From: an uncultured Eubacteriales bacterium | GTDB lineage: Bacteria; Bacillota; Clostridia; Oscillospirales; Oscillospiraceae | NCBI GenBank assembly: GCA_900549545.1 | Contig: URPA01000013.1 | Location: forward strand, 1-41,623 | Length of the DNA stretch: 41,623 nucleotides | Reading direction: 5' to 3' | In this document: in pieces, positions 25,125 through 32,971 of the stretch | How positions within the stretch are numbered: the stretch's first letter is position 1 | Layout of the letters: the number at the start of each line of letters is the position of its first letter | Program-made: the position numbers and the translations under genes | The notes under the pieces: model-generated | What the model was told of the DNA's origin: nothing | Seen by the model: the letters and a program-made list of their open reading frames with translations, nothing else | The model's database searches: none

Positions 25125-26276
25125 ATGAAAAAACTGTTAGCATTGCTGCTTGCACTGTGCATGGTTTTCGCGCTGTGCGCCTGCGGTAACTCCGCCCCGG
25201 CGGAGAGCCAGGCCCCCGCTGAGGAGCCCGCCGATGCTCCCGCAGAGGAACTGGCCGGCATGGATAAGCTCATAGCCGACGCTCAGGCTGAGGGTGAGCT
25301 TGTTGTCTACGGCTCCTGCGAGGAGGAGTACCTCGCCGCTGCCTGCGAGAAGTTTGAAAGCCTCTACGGCATAAAGGTCAGCTACCAGCGCCTTTCCACC
25401 GGTGAGGTTCAGGCCAAGATCGAGGAAGAGAACGGCAATCCCTCCGCTGACGTCTGGTTCGGCGGCACGACCGACCCCTACAACGTTGTCGCTGCTGAGG
25501 GCCTGCTCGAGGCTTATGAGGCTGAGAACGCTTCCCACCTGACCGGCGATATGTACCGCAACGCCGATGGCTATTGGTACGGCATTTACAAGGGCATCCT
25601 CGGCTTCATGGTCAACACCGATGAACTCGAGCGCATGCAGCTTGAAGTTCCCCAGGATTGGGCAGACCTGCTCAAGCCCGAGTATCAGGGCCTTATCTGG
25701 CTGTCTAACTACAACACCGCCGGCACCGCGAAGCTCGTCATCAACACCATGATCCAGAAGTATGGCCACGATGAGGGCATCCAGTACCTCGTAGACCTTG
25801 ACAAGAACATCGAAGTCTACACCAAGTCCGGCTCCGGCCCGTCCAAGAACGTCGGCACCGGTGAGTGCGTCATCGGCATCGGCTTCCTGCATGATGGCAT
25901 CACCCAGATTCTCGATAACGGCTACACCAACATCCAGCTCGTTATCCCCTCCAGCGGTACCTCCTTTGAGATTGGTGCCACCGCCATCTTCAAGGGCGCT
26001 GCCCATCCCAATGCCGCCAAGCTCTGGATCGAGTTTGCGCTCTCTCCCGACTGCGTGAACATCGCCAAGGACAACGGCTCCTACCAGTTCCTCGTTCTCG
26101 ATAACGCCGAGCAGCCCCCCCAGGCTGCCGAGTTCGGCCTCAACCCCGAGAACGTCATGGACTATGACTTTGATGACGCTACCAATAACATCAAGACCTA
26201 TATTGAGGAAGTCATGGCTGCTCTGGCTGACGCCGGCGCCAACACCGAGGACGCTTCCCGCTTCCAGACCGAGTGA
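25125..26276 (+). CDS. ABC importer solute-binding lipoprotein (Fbp/Afu-type), 383 aa
   Basis: The signal peptide MKKLLALLLALCMVFALCAC ends in a lipobox with Cys at residue 20, followed by an Ala/Glu/Pro-rich tether (21-44). The mature part is a type II periplasmic-binding fold of the family labelled iron(III) or AfuA/PotD-like: ELVVYGSCEEEYLAAACEKF, PSADVWFGGTTDPYNVVAAE, WADLLKPEYQGLIWLSNYNT, and SSGTSFEIGATAIFKGAAHP. Members bind Fe3+, thiamine, phosphonates or, as in AfuA, hexose phosphates; the ligand cannot be read with certainty. No pair of adjacent tyrosines typical of iron-binding FbpA is obvious. The strong GAGGAGG site and biased codons suggest high expression. It heads the operon with the permease and ATPase that follow, with a hairpin after it. 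Confidence 0.92.
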   Translation: MKKLLALLLALCMVFALCACGNSAPAESQAPAEEPADAPAEELAGMDKLIADAQAEGELVVYGSCEEEYLAAACEKFESLYGIKVSYQRLSTGEVQAKIEEENGNPSADVWFGGTTDPYNVVAAEGLLEAYEAENASHLTGDMYRNADGYWYGIYKGILGFMVNTDELERMQLEVPQDWADLLKPEYQGLIWLSNYNTAGTAKLVINTMIQKYGHDEGIQYLVDLDKNIEVYTKSGSGPSKNVGTGECVIGIGFLHDGITQILDNGYTNIQLVIPSSGTSFEIGATAIFKGAAHPNAAKLWIEFALSPDCVNIAKDNGSYQFLVLDNAEQPPQAAEFGLNPENVMDYDFDDATNNIKTYIEEVMAALADAGANTEDASRFQTE

Positions 26277-26306
26277 TATAATCACAATCATATAGCAACA
26301 CTCCGA

Positions 26307-26339
26307 AAGAGCGGCGGCTTTTGCCGCCGCTCTTCTTCT
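26307..26339 (+). terminator. Hairpin between binding protein and permease, probable partial terminator
   Basis: A perfect 12-bp stem (26307-26318 with 26323-26334), four-T loop, then CTTCTAATTATT. Such weak terminators after a binding-protein gene usually give more binding protein than permease; that effect is inferred. Confidence 0.65.
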
Positions 26340-26380
26340 AATTATTATTCAGCTTCATATCCGGCTGGAAAGGAGCAGTT

Positions 26381-28093
26381 ATGGCAAGAGGCCAAAGCGC
26401 GGCGCTGGACAGAAAAAAACTGATGGCCGACCCTATCATGGTCACTACCATCGTCGTGCTCATAACATTTTTGACTTTGTTCATTCTCTATCCGCTGGCA
26501 ATATTGCTGGTGGACAGCTTCGTGGGCGACGGGGGCTTCTCCCTGAATATCTTCAAGCGCATTTTCGCCATGCCCACATTTACCACCGCCATTACCAACA
26601 CCCTGAAGATAGGCTTCATGGTGGGCATACTCTCTGCCCTCATCGGCCTGCTGTTTGCGTATGTGGAGGTCTATGTCCGCGTGGGCAAGTTCGTCGGCGG
26701 GCTTTTCAAGGCGGTCTCCATGCTGCCCGTGGTGTCGCCCCCCTTCGTGCTGAGCCTTTCAATGATAATGCTCTTCGGCAAGGCCGGCATCATCACGCGC
26801 TTTCTCCTCGGCATCTATGACAACAGCGTCTACGGCTACTGGGGCATCGTCATTGTCCAGACCCTGACCTTCTTCCCGGTCTGCTACATGATGCTCAAGG
26901 GCCTGCTTAAAAACATCGACCCCTCCCTTGAGGAGGCCGCGCGCGACATGGGCGCGAGCCGCTCCAAGGTCTTTACAAGCGTGACCCTGCCGCTGATGCT
27001 GCCGGGGCTTGGCAACGCTTTTCTCGTGACCTTTATCGAGTCCATTGCCGACTTTGCAAACCCCATGCTCATCGGCGGCTCTTATGACACTCTGGCCACC
27101 ACCATCTACCTCCAGATAACCGGCGCCTACGATAAGGCGGGCGCGGCGGCGATGGCGGTCGTGCTGCTTTGCATAACGCTTTTGATGTTCGCGGTGCAGA
27201 AGTATTACCTCGAGGCAAAGACCGCCGCGACGCTGACGGGCAAGGCCTCCCGTGGTCGTATGCTTATCGAGGACAAGAGCGTGAAGGTACCGCTGACGGT
27301 GCTCTGCGCGATGGCGGCGATCTTCGTTATAATGATGTACATATGCGTGCCCATCGGGGCCTGCTTCCCCACCTGGGGCTTCAAGTTCTTCCCACTGACC
27401 GGCAAATGGTTCCAGCTTATCTTCACCCGGTATCACGGCTTCCAGGCCTTCCGGGATTCCTTCCTGCTCTCGATTATCGCCGCCCCGATTACGGCGCTGC
27501 TGAGCATGATAATCTCCTACCTTGTCGTAAAGCGCAACTTCAAGTCCAAGGGCTTTATTGAGGCCGTTTCCATGCTCGCGATGGCCGTCCCCGGCACGGT
27601 TCTCGGCGTCGGCTACATCCGCGGCTTCTCCGGCGGCATTTTCCACACCGGCTTCATGCAGGGTATTTACGGCACGGGGCTTATCCTCGTCATCGTCTTT
27701 ATTGTCCGCTCCCTGCCCACCGGCACCCGAAGCGGCATCTCCGCCCTGAGGCAGATTGACAAATCCATCGAGGAGTCGGCCTACGATATGGGCGCGAACA
27801 GCTTAAAGGTGTTCATGACCGTGACCCTGCCGCTCATTAAGGACTCCTTCCTCAGCGGCCTTGTGACGGCCTTTGTCCGCAGCATAACGGCAATTTCCGC
27901 CATCATCCTGCTCGTTACGCCGCAGTTTCTGCTTATCACGGTGCAGATAAACGAATTTGCGGAAAAGGGCTCGTACAGCCTTGCCTGCGCGTTTGCCACC
28001 ATTCTTATCATCATCACCTACGGCGCGGTGCTGCTTATGAATCTGTTTATAAAGCACTTCGGCACCAGCAAAAAAATAAAGGAGGAGACCTGA
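26381..28093 (+). CDS. ABC importer fused double permease (FbpB-like), 570 aa
   Basis: One chain carries two BPD_transp_1 permease domains, as in FbpB. The first covers about residues 20-285, with the ATPase-coupling EAA loop EEAARDMGASRSKVFTSVTL (near 186-205). The second covers about 305-560 with EESAYDMGANSLKVFMTVTL (near 464-483). About twelve hydrophobic helices are visible. AAGGAG lies six bases before the ATG. Three bases separate its stop from the next ATG, so it is coupled to the ATPase gene. Its partner binding protein is encoded upstream. Confidence 0.93.
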   Translation: MARGQSAALDRKKLMADPIMVTTIVVLITFLTLFILYPLAILLVDSFVGDGGFSLNIFKRIFAMPTFTTAITNTLKIGFMVGILSALIGLLFAYVEVYVRVGKFVGGLFKAVSMLPVVSPPFVLSLSMIMLFGKAGIITRFLLGIYDNSVYGYWGIVIVQTLTFFPVCYMMLKGLLKNIDPSLEEAARDMGASRSKVFTSVTLPLMLPGLGNAFLVTFIESIADFANPMLIGGSYDTLATTIYLQITGAYDKAGAAAMAVVLLCITLLMFAVQKYYLEAKTAATLTGKASRGRMLIEDKSVKVPLTVLCAMAAIFVIMMYICVPIGACFPTWGFKFFPLTGKWFQLIFTRYHGFQAFRDSFLLSIIAAPITALLSMIISYLVVKRNFKSKGFIEAVSMLAMAVPGTVLGVGYIRGFSGGIFHTGFMQGIYGTGLILVIVFIVRSLPTGTRSGISALRQIDKSIEESAYDMGANSLKVFMTVTLPLIKDSFLSGLVTAFVRSITAISAIILLVTPQFLLITVQINEFAEKGSYSLACAFATILIIITYGAVLLMNLFIKHFGTSKKIKEET

Positions 28094-28096
28094 GCC

Positions 28097-29176
28097 ATGG
28101 AAAAGACCAAAAAAGGTGTCCGTCTGGAGCATATTTCAAAAATCTATCAGGACCCCAAAACCGGCAAGGATTTTTACGCCGTGAAGGATACCTCGCTTGA
28201 GATAGAGCCGGGCAGCTTTGTGACGCTGCTGGGGCCCTCCGGCTGCGGCAAGACCACGACCCTGCGCATGATTGCGGGCTTTGAAAGTCCCGACGAGGGC
28301 GAAATTTATCTCGGGGACGAGGCTATAAACGAGCTGACCCCCAATAAGCGCGACACGGCCATGGTTTTCCAGAGCTATGCCCTGCTGCCGCACTACAACG
28401 TGTTTGACAACGTAGCCTACGGCCTGAAGCTGCGCAAGGTGGCGAAGGATGAGATCAAAGAGCGCGTCATGCGGATACTCGACCTTGTGGAACTGACGGG
28501 CATGGAGGGGCGCATGACAAACCAGCTCTCCGGCGGCCAGCAGCAGCGCGTCGCGCTTGCAAGGGCGCTGGTCATCGAGCCGTCGGTGCTGCTCTTTGAC
28601 GAGCCGCTGAGTAACCTTGACGCAAAGCTGCGCGTCTCCATGCGCACGGAGATCCGCCGCATCCAGCAGGAGGTGGGCATCACCGCCATATACGTCACCC
28701 ACGACCAGAGCGAGGCTATGGCGCTCTCGGACAAGATAATCATTATGAACAAGGGCGTTGTCGCCCAGATGGGGACGCCCCAGGAGATTTATTACCACCC
28801 CAACAGCGAGTTTGTGGCCGACTTCATCGGCGAGGCAAACTTCCTGCGCGGCAGGATGACAGGCGCGGCGGAGGACGGCCATGTGCTGCTCGATGTCGCG
28901 GGCAACAGCGTCAGGGTCCTCGGCAGGGACGGCATGACAGCGGGGGAGGAGTACACCGTTGTCCTGCGCCCGGAGGCAGCTACCCTTGCCGACAATGGCG
29001 GGCTTCCCTGTAAGGTGGTGCTCTCCTGCTTTATGGGCTCTTACCAGAACTACCATGTCATGGTGGGAGACACCCTTGTAAAGCTCGAGGAGCACAACCC
29101 TAAGAATAAGCGCATCTACGCCGAGGGCGAGGAGTGCTCCCTCGTCTTTGAGGCCGACTCCGTGCATATCCTGTAA
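28097..29176 (+). CDS. ABC importer ATPase (FbpC/PotA-like), 359 aa
   Basis: Walker A GPSGCGKT at residues 46-53, Q-loop in VFQSYALLPHYNVFDN, signature LSGGQQQR, Walker B LLFDEPLSNLD, and switch His in VTHDQSEA are all intact. Residues about 245-359 form the C-terminal OB-fold (TOBE) typical of FbpC/PotA/UgpC ATPases. It energises the fused permease upstream. It is the last gene before a terminator. Confidence 0.95.
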   Translation: MEKTKKGVRLEHISKIYQDPKTGKDFYAVKDTSLEIEPGSFVTLLGPSGCGKTTTLRMIAGFESPDEGEIYLGDEAINELTPNKRDTAMVFQSYALLPHYNVFDNVAYGLKLRKVAKDEIKERVMRILDLVELTGMEGRMTNQLSGGQQQRVALARALVIEPSVLLFDEPLSNLDAKLRVSMRTEIRRIQQEVGITAIYVTHDQSEAMALSDKIIIMNKGVVAQMGTPQEIYYHPNSEFVADFIGEANFLRGRMTGAAEDGHVLLDVAGNSVRVLGRDGMTAGEEYTVVLRPEAATLADNGGLPCKVVLSCFMGSYQNYHVMVGDTLVKLEEHNPKNKRIYAEGEECSLVFEADSVHIL

Positions 29177-29204
29177 GGCTGATTCAAACGCAAAATATCT
29201 CAAA

Positions 29205-29239
29205 AACACCGGCGTGGTTTACTCCATGCCGGCGTTTTT
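29205..29239 (+). terminator. Intrinsic terminator after the first ABC importer
   Basis: A 13-position stem (29205-29217 with 29224-29236) with one A-C mismatch and one G-U pair, followed by a T5 run. It separates the importer from the sensor operon. Confidence 0.78.
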
Positions 29240-29262
29240 ATGCCAAAAGATGGAGGGATTGC

Positions 29263-29292
29263 TTGAAAAATATACATACTGCATGGTAAAAT
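29263..29292 (+). promoter_or_regulatory. Promoter of the sensor operon
   Basis: -35 TTGAAA (29263-29268), 18-base spacer, -10 TAAAAT (29287-29292) with an extended TGG just before it. Transcription would begin near 29299. Confidence 0.65.
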
Positions 29293-29299
29293 CAAAAAA

Positions 29300-29343
29300 G
29301 TAAGCAATGAACAAATCGGCGAGAGAGATTTTTCATTGCTTAC
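29300..29343 (+). promoter_or_regulatory. 12-bp inverted repeat at the predicted 5' end of the sensor mRNA
   Basis: GTAAGCAATGAA (29300-29311) is perfectly complementary to TTCATTGCTTAC (29332-29343), with a 20-base loop. It begins at the predicted transcription start and ends about ten bases before the ribosome site. As RNA it is a 5' stem-loop; as DNA it could be an operator. There is no T-run, so it is not a standard terminator. Confidence 0.6.
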
Positions 29344-29364
29344 GTCAAAAAAGAGGTGATGATT

Positions 29365-30354
29365 TTGAAAAAAACATTGCTGCTGCTCTTGGCAATGGTG
29401 CTGCTGCTTGGCGGCTGCGGAATAAGCGGGAACGATTACTCCGCCATCGCTCCCGGGGATGAAGAGCGGCTGATCATATATACCTCGCACAAGGAAGACG
29501 TCTACGCTCCGATAATCCGTGAGTTTGAGCGGCGCACCGGGATATGGACGGAGCTTAAAACCGGCGGCACCAATGAGCTGCTCGAGGAGATAGCCGCCGG
29601 GGATACCGACTGTGATTTGATGTTCGGCGGAGGCGTCGACAGCCTGACGGCATATGCCGGGTGCTTCACAAAATACAACAGCCCCGCGATGACGAATGTG
29701 GACGAAAAATTCACCGGCGACGGGACCTGGACGCCGTTTTCCTCTCTGCCGGTGGTGCTGATTTACAACACCCAGCTTGTGCGCCTCAACCCGCCCACAG
29801 GCTGGCAGAGCCTGCTTGACAGGGAGTGGCGCGGGAAGATCGCCTTTGCTGACCCCACCGTCTCCGGCTCAAGCTACACGGCGCTGTGCACAATGGCTCA
29901 GGCTCTTGGCGGCGACGCGGAGGAAGTATTGCAGCGCTTTGCGGAAAACCTTGACGGGCGGCAGGCGGACGGCTCCGGCCTCGTTGTCGGTCAGGTGGCC
30001 GAGGGCAGCTGCTACATCGGCGTGACCTTGGAGGAAACCGCGCTCAAAGCGGTTTCGGAGGGCTATGACATCGCCCTTGTCTACCCCGAGGAGGGGACGA
30101 GCGCCCTGCCCGACGGGGCGGCCATCGTCAAGGGCTGCAAGCATGAGCAGAACGCCCGGCTGTTTATCGACTTTCTGCTCAGCGAGGATGTGCAGCAGCG
30201 CCTGCCGGAGAAATTCTCCCGCCGCAGCGTCCTGACCGAGGCGGAGAGCGAGCCGGAGCTTGAGCTTTTAAGCTATGACCTTGACTGGGCAAGCGCCATG
30301 CAGAGCCAATTTCTGGACAGCTGGCAGGGATATTTTGAGGGCACACGCGGATGA
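29365..30354 (+). CDS. Extracellular solute-binding lipoprotein, probable ligand sensor (HptA/PgtC-like), 329 aa
   Basis: Signal peptide MKKTLLLLLAMVLLLGGCG with lipobox LGGC. The mature part is a binding-protein fold: ERLIIYTSHKEDVYAPIIRE, DCDLMFGGGVDSLTAYAGCF, GWQSLLDREWRGKIAFADPT, VSGSSYTALCTMAQALGGD, and KHEQNARLFIDFLLSEDVQQ. There is no permease in its operon; its stop overlaps the start of a sensor kinase. That matches HptA-HptS-HptR of Staphylococcus, where a binding lipoprotein senses glucose-6-phosphate, and PgtC of Salmonella (family knowledge; ligand here unproven). The start is judged to be TTG at 29365, because GAGGTGAT at 29353-29360 is the ribosome site; GTG 29356 and ATG 29359 lie inside it. 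It could also donate ligand to a neighbouring importer. Confidence 0.88.
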   Translation: MKKTLLLLLAMVLLLGGCGISGNDYSAIAPGDEERLIIYTSHKEDVYAPIIREFERRTGIWTELKTGGTNELLEEIAAGDTDCDLMFGGGVDSLTAYAGCFTKYNSPAMTNVDEKFTGDGTWTPFSSLPVVLIYNTQLVRLNPPTGWQSLLDREWRGKIAFADPTVSGSSYTALCTMAQALGGDAEEVLQRFAENLDGRQADGSGLVVGQVAEGSCYIGVTLEETALKAVSEGYDIALVYPEEGTSALPDGAAIVKGCKHEQNARLFIDFLLSEDVQQRLPEKFSRRSVLTEAESEPELELLSYDLDWASAMQSQFLDSWQGYFEGTRG

Positions 30355-32072
30355 GAGCATGGATAAGGCGGTCATTCAAAAACCGCATATTGTGCACGGT
30401 GCTGCTTGCGGCGCTGCTGCCGCTGCTGCTGTGCAATGTTATCATGGTGCGGGCCATGATAGTCCAAAACGAGCACAGCCTCAGCGGGCAGGCGCAGGAG
30501 GAGCTTTCAAGAGCGGAGGAGCGGTATTTCGGCTTCCTCGACGAGCTTGACAGCACAGCGGAGCATCTTTCTCAGAGCACCGCCGTGAGAAGCGCGCTGC
30601 GCCGCGGCGGCGGGGACTCGAGGATACTCTATCAGGTGCTTTACCGCAACACCCAGGAGCTGCGCAGTTTCGCGGGCTTTGGCATTTACGGCCCGGAGGG
30701 GGACTGCCTTTACAGCACCGACGGGCGCCTTCCCGACGGAAAGCTTGACACCGGATGGGGCCTTCTGTATATGGCGGAAAACAGCGACAAAACGGCCTTC
30801 TGCGCTGATGACAGCCGCGCCCTCGAGGGGGCCAGAGCCATAAGAACCTCTGGCGGCAGGCTTCTGGGCTATATAGTCATGCGCGTGGAGCAGAGCGGCT
30901 TTGACGCGCTCTTTAGCGATATTATCGACCCCATGAATGATCTCATGATATTTGACTCCACATGGCGCGGGATATACTACACCCAGTCCGGCAGGGCGGA
31001 GGAGACGGCGGCGCTTTTAAGGGAGCAGCTTCTCTCCGGCGAGCGCATCACAGGCGGCAACGAGGACTGCGCGTACACACTCAGCGCCGGCGAGCGGGAC
31101 GAGAGCTTTATTTTGCAGCAGCCGAAGAACTACACCTCTGCCGTGCTGCGCACTATCCGCTCGGTCAGCGTCATAATGGGCGCGCTGGGCGTGCTGCTGT
31201 GCCTCTGGTGCGCGTGGCAGCTCAGCCGCCAGCTCTTTGAGCCTGTGCAGAAGCTCGATTCGGCCATGCGCCGGGTCGAGCAGGGCGATTACAGCGTGGA
31301 GCTTGAGAGCAGCGCCGAGGACGAGCTTGGCAGGCTCACCTCAAACTTCAACCGCATGACGCGGGAGTATAGGGAGAACCTTGACCGCTCCGTCCAGCGC
31401 GAAAGAGAGCTCAATGAGACCCGCCTGAGCATGCTTCAGGCACAGCTTAACCCGCATTTTCTGTATAACACGCTCGACAGCATAAAGTGGATGGGCGTTA
31501 CAAACGGCGTGCCGCAGGTGGCGGGCATGGCGACGGACCTTGCCGCGCTTCTCAGGGCCGGTATCTCCGGGGAAAAGCTCATCACCCTCGAGCAGGAGCT
31601 GGAGCTTATAAACCGCTATCTTGAGATTCAGGAGATGCGCTTTGCCGACAGCTTCACCTGTGAAATCGAGGTCGAGGACAGGTTTCAGCACTGCATAATC
31701 CCAAAGCTTGTGCTCCAGCCGATAGTTGAAAACGCGATAATCCACGGCGTTGCGGATATGGAGTACGGCTATATCAAGATAAGCGCCCGGGAGGACAGCG
31801 GGGATATGATCCTCACCGTCAGCGACAACGGCAAGGGCATCTCCGAGGATGTGCTGGCGCTTCTAAACGCCCCCGGCCACCAGATACCCGGCGGGCATCT
31901 GGGGCTTAGCAACGTGGACAAGATAATAAGGCTCTATTACGGCGAGAGCTACGGAATCGCGGTGTTTTCAAAGCCGGGCGAGGGCTGCCGGGTGGAGCTG
32001 AGGCTGCCGATCGTGCGGCAGTACGATAAGGAAAAGGAGGCGGCAAAAAATGCTGAAGGTTCTGATAGTTGA
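30351..32072 (+). CDS. Sensor histidine kinase, YesM/HptS type (573 aa)
   Basis: Membrane kinase with one N-terminal helix (about 13-35), an extracellular sensor region (about 36-262), a second helix (about 265-292), a HAMP linker (about 293-345; FEPVQKLDSAMRRVEQGDY), the His_kinase motif LNPHFLYNTLDSIKWM with His at residue 369, and an ATPase domain with LVLQPIVENAIIHG (N box), VSDNGKGIS (G1) and GGHLGLSNVDKIIRLYYGE (G2). The extracellular part should contact the lipoprotein sensor encoded just upstream, as proposed for HptA-HptS. Start ATG overlaps that gene's stop by four bases, and its own 3' end overlaps the regulator gene by 23 bases, so all three are translated as a unit. Confidence 0.94.
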   Translation: MRAWIRRSFKNRILCTVLLAALLPLLLCNVIMVRAMIVQNEHSLSGQAQEELSRAEERYFGFLDELDSTAEHLSQSTAVRSALRRGGGDSRILYQVLYRNTQELRSFAGFGIYGPEGDCLYSTDGRLPDGKLDTGWGLLYMAENSDKTAFCADDSRALEGARAIRTSGGRLLGYIVMRVEQSGFDALFSDIIDPMNDLMIFDSTWRGIYYTQSGRAEETAALLREQLLSGERITGGNEDCAYTLSAGERDESFILQQPKNYTSAVLRTIRSVSVIMGALGVLLCLWCAWQLSRQLFEPVQKLDSAMRRVEQGDYSVELESSAEDELGRLTSNFNRMTREYRENLDRSVQRERELNETRLSMLQAQLNPHFLYNTLDSIKWMGVTNGVPQVAGMATDLAALLRAGISGEKLITLEQELELINRYLEIQEMRFADSFTCEIEVEDRFQHCIIPKLVLQPIVENAIIHGVADMEYGYIKISAREDSGDMILTVSDNGKGISEDVLALLNAPGHQIPGGHLGLSNVDKIIRLYYGESYGIAVFSKPGEGCRVELRLPIVRQYDKEKEAAKNAEGSDS

Positions 32073-32796
32073 CGATGAGGCGATAGTCCGCAAGGGGATC
32101 GTCCTCGGCGTTGACTGGATGGCGATGGACTGCGTCATCGTGGGCGAGGCCGCAAACGGCGTTGAGGGCCTTGAGGCGGCAGAAAATTATAACCCGAATC
32201 TCATCATCACCGATGTGCGTATGCCGCGCATGGACGGCATAGAGATGATGCGCGAGCTGCGAAGCCGGGGCTGCCGCGCCCACGCGATATTCCTCACCGC
32301 TTACAGCGACTTTGAGTATGTCCGCTCCGCGGTGCAGCTCGGCGCGGTGGATTATCTCTTAAAGCCCTTCCGGGATGAGGAGCTTGCCGCCGCCATCGAG
32401 CGGGTGCACCGCAAGGACGAGGAGCTGTCCGAGCTGAGCCGGGAGGACATGATGCCTCTTGTCAAGGGCGACAAGAGCAAATACGTGTTCGAGGCCTTAA
32501 ACTACATCTCCGAGCACTATGCCGACAGCGACATTAACATCACCGGCATTGCGAAAAGCCTCGGCGTCAGTGAGGGGCATCTGAGCCATGTGTTCAAAAA
32601 GGAGACGAGCTATACCGTGGTGGGCTATCTCACGCAGTACCGCATACATATGGCCATGCAGATGCTGCGCGACTGCCGCCGCAAGGTGTATGAGGTGGCG
32701 GAGGCCGTGGGCTATAAGGACGTCGCCTACTTCGGCAGCACATTCAAAAAGCTCACGGGGCTTTCTCCCTCTGAATATCAGGACCGCTGCCGGTAG
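32050..32796 (+). CDS. AraC-type response regulator, YesN/HptR type (248 aa)
   Basis: The receiver domain (1-120) has DD at 8-9, phospho-acceptor Asp55 in LIITDVRMPRMDG and Lys105 in YLLKPF. The C-terminal AraC domain (about 150-248) has two helix-turn-helix units: NITGIAKSLGVSEGHLSHVF and VYEVAEAVGYKDVAYFGSTF, ending in the KLTGLSPSEYQ signature. It is cognate to the overlapping kinase gene. Likely targets are the two ABC importer promoters at 25023 and 32898, which flank the operon; this is inference from position. Confidence 0.95.
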   Translation: MLKVLIVDDEAIVRKGIVLGVDWMAMDCVIVGEAANGVEGLEAAENYNPNLIITDVRMPRMDGIEMMRELRSRGCRAHAIFLTAYSDFEYVRSAVQLGAVDYLLKPFRDEELAAAIERVHRKDEELSELSREDMMPLVKGDKSKYVFEALNYISEHYADSDINITGIAKSLGVSEGHLSHVFKKETSYTVVGYLTQYRIHMAMQMLRDCRRKVYEVAEAVGYKDVAYFGSTFKKLTGLSPSEYQDRCR

Positions 32797-32897
32797 AAAA
32801 CCGGATTTTGTGAAAAACGCACAAAAATGACCTCGAAATTTCTCCATTCAGGAAAAACCAATGTCAGAAATGACGGTATAATCGCAGTTTTGTCTCA

Positions 32898-32926
32898 TTC
32901 TTAAAGCGGGAATTTTCCTATATAAT
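32898..32926 (+). promoter_or_regulatory. Predicted promoter of the second ABC importer operon
   Basis: A consensus -10 TATAAT (32921-32926) lies 17 bases from a weak -35 TTCTTA (32898-32903). The poor -35 fits an activator-dependent promoter. Another TATAAT at 32877-32882 has no matching -35. The stretch 32797-32897 is AT-rich and could hold activator sites, but no clear repeat stands out. Confidence 0.6.
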
Positions 32927-32971
32927 ATGTGTAGCAACAGCGAACAATTATATGAAAAGGAGAAAATCAAA

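Noticed and set aside
25137..26291. A 384-codon minus-strand frame opposite the first binding protein, and a similar one at 32996-34117
   Set aside because: Same codon-bias effect in highly expressed lipoprotein genes. The plus-strand frames have signal peptides, lipoboxes and ribosome sites; the antisense frames have none.
25125..29176. Calling the first importer an iron(III) transporter
   Set aside because: The fold class fits, but no clear iron-ligand tyrosine pair or iron-linked gene is visible, and the neighbours are sugar enzymes; a ligand-neutral name is safer.
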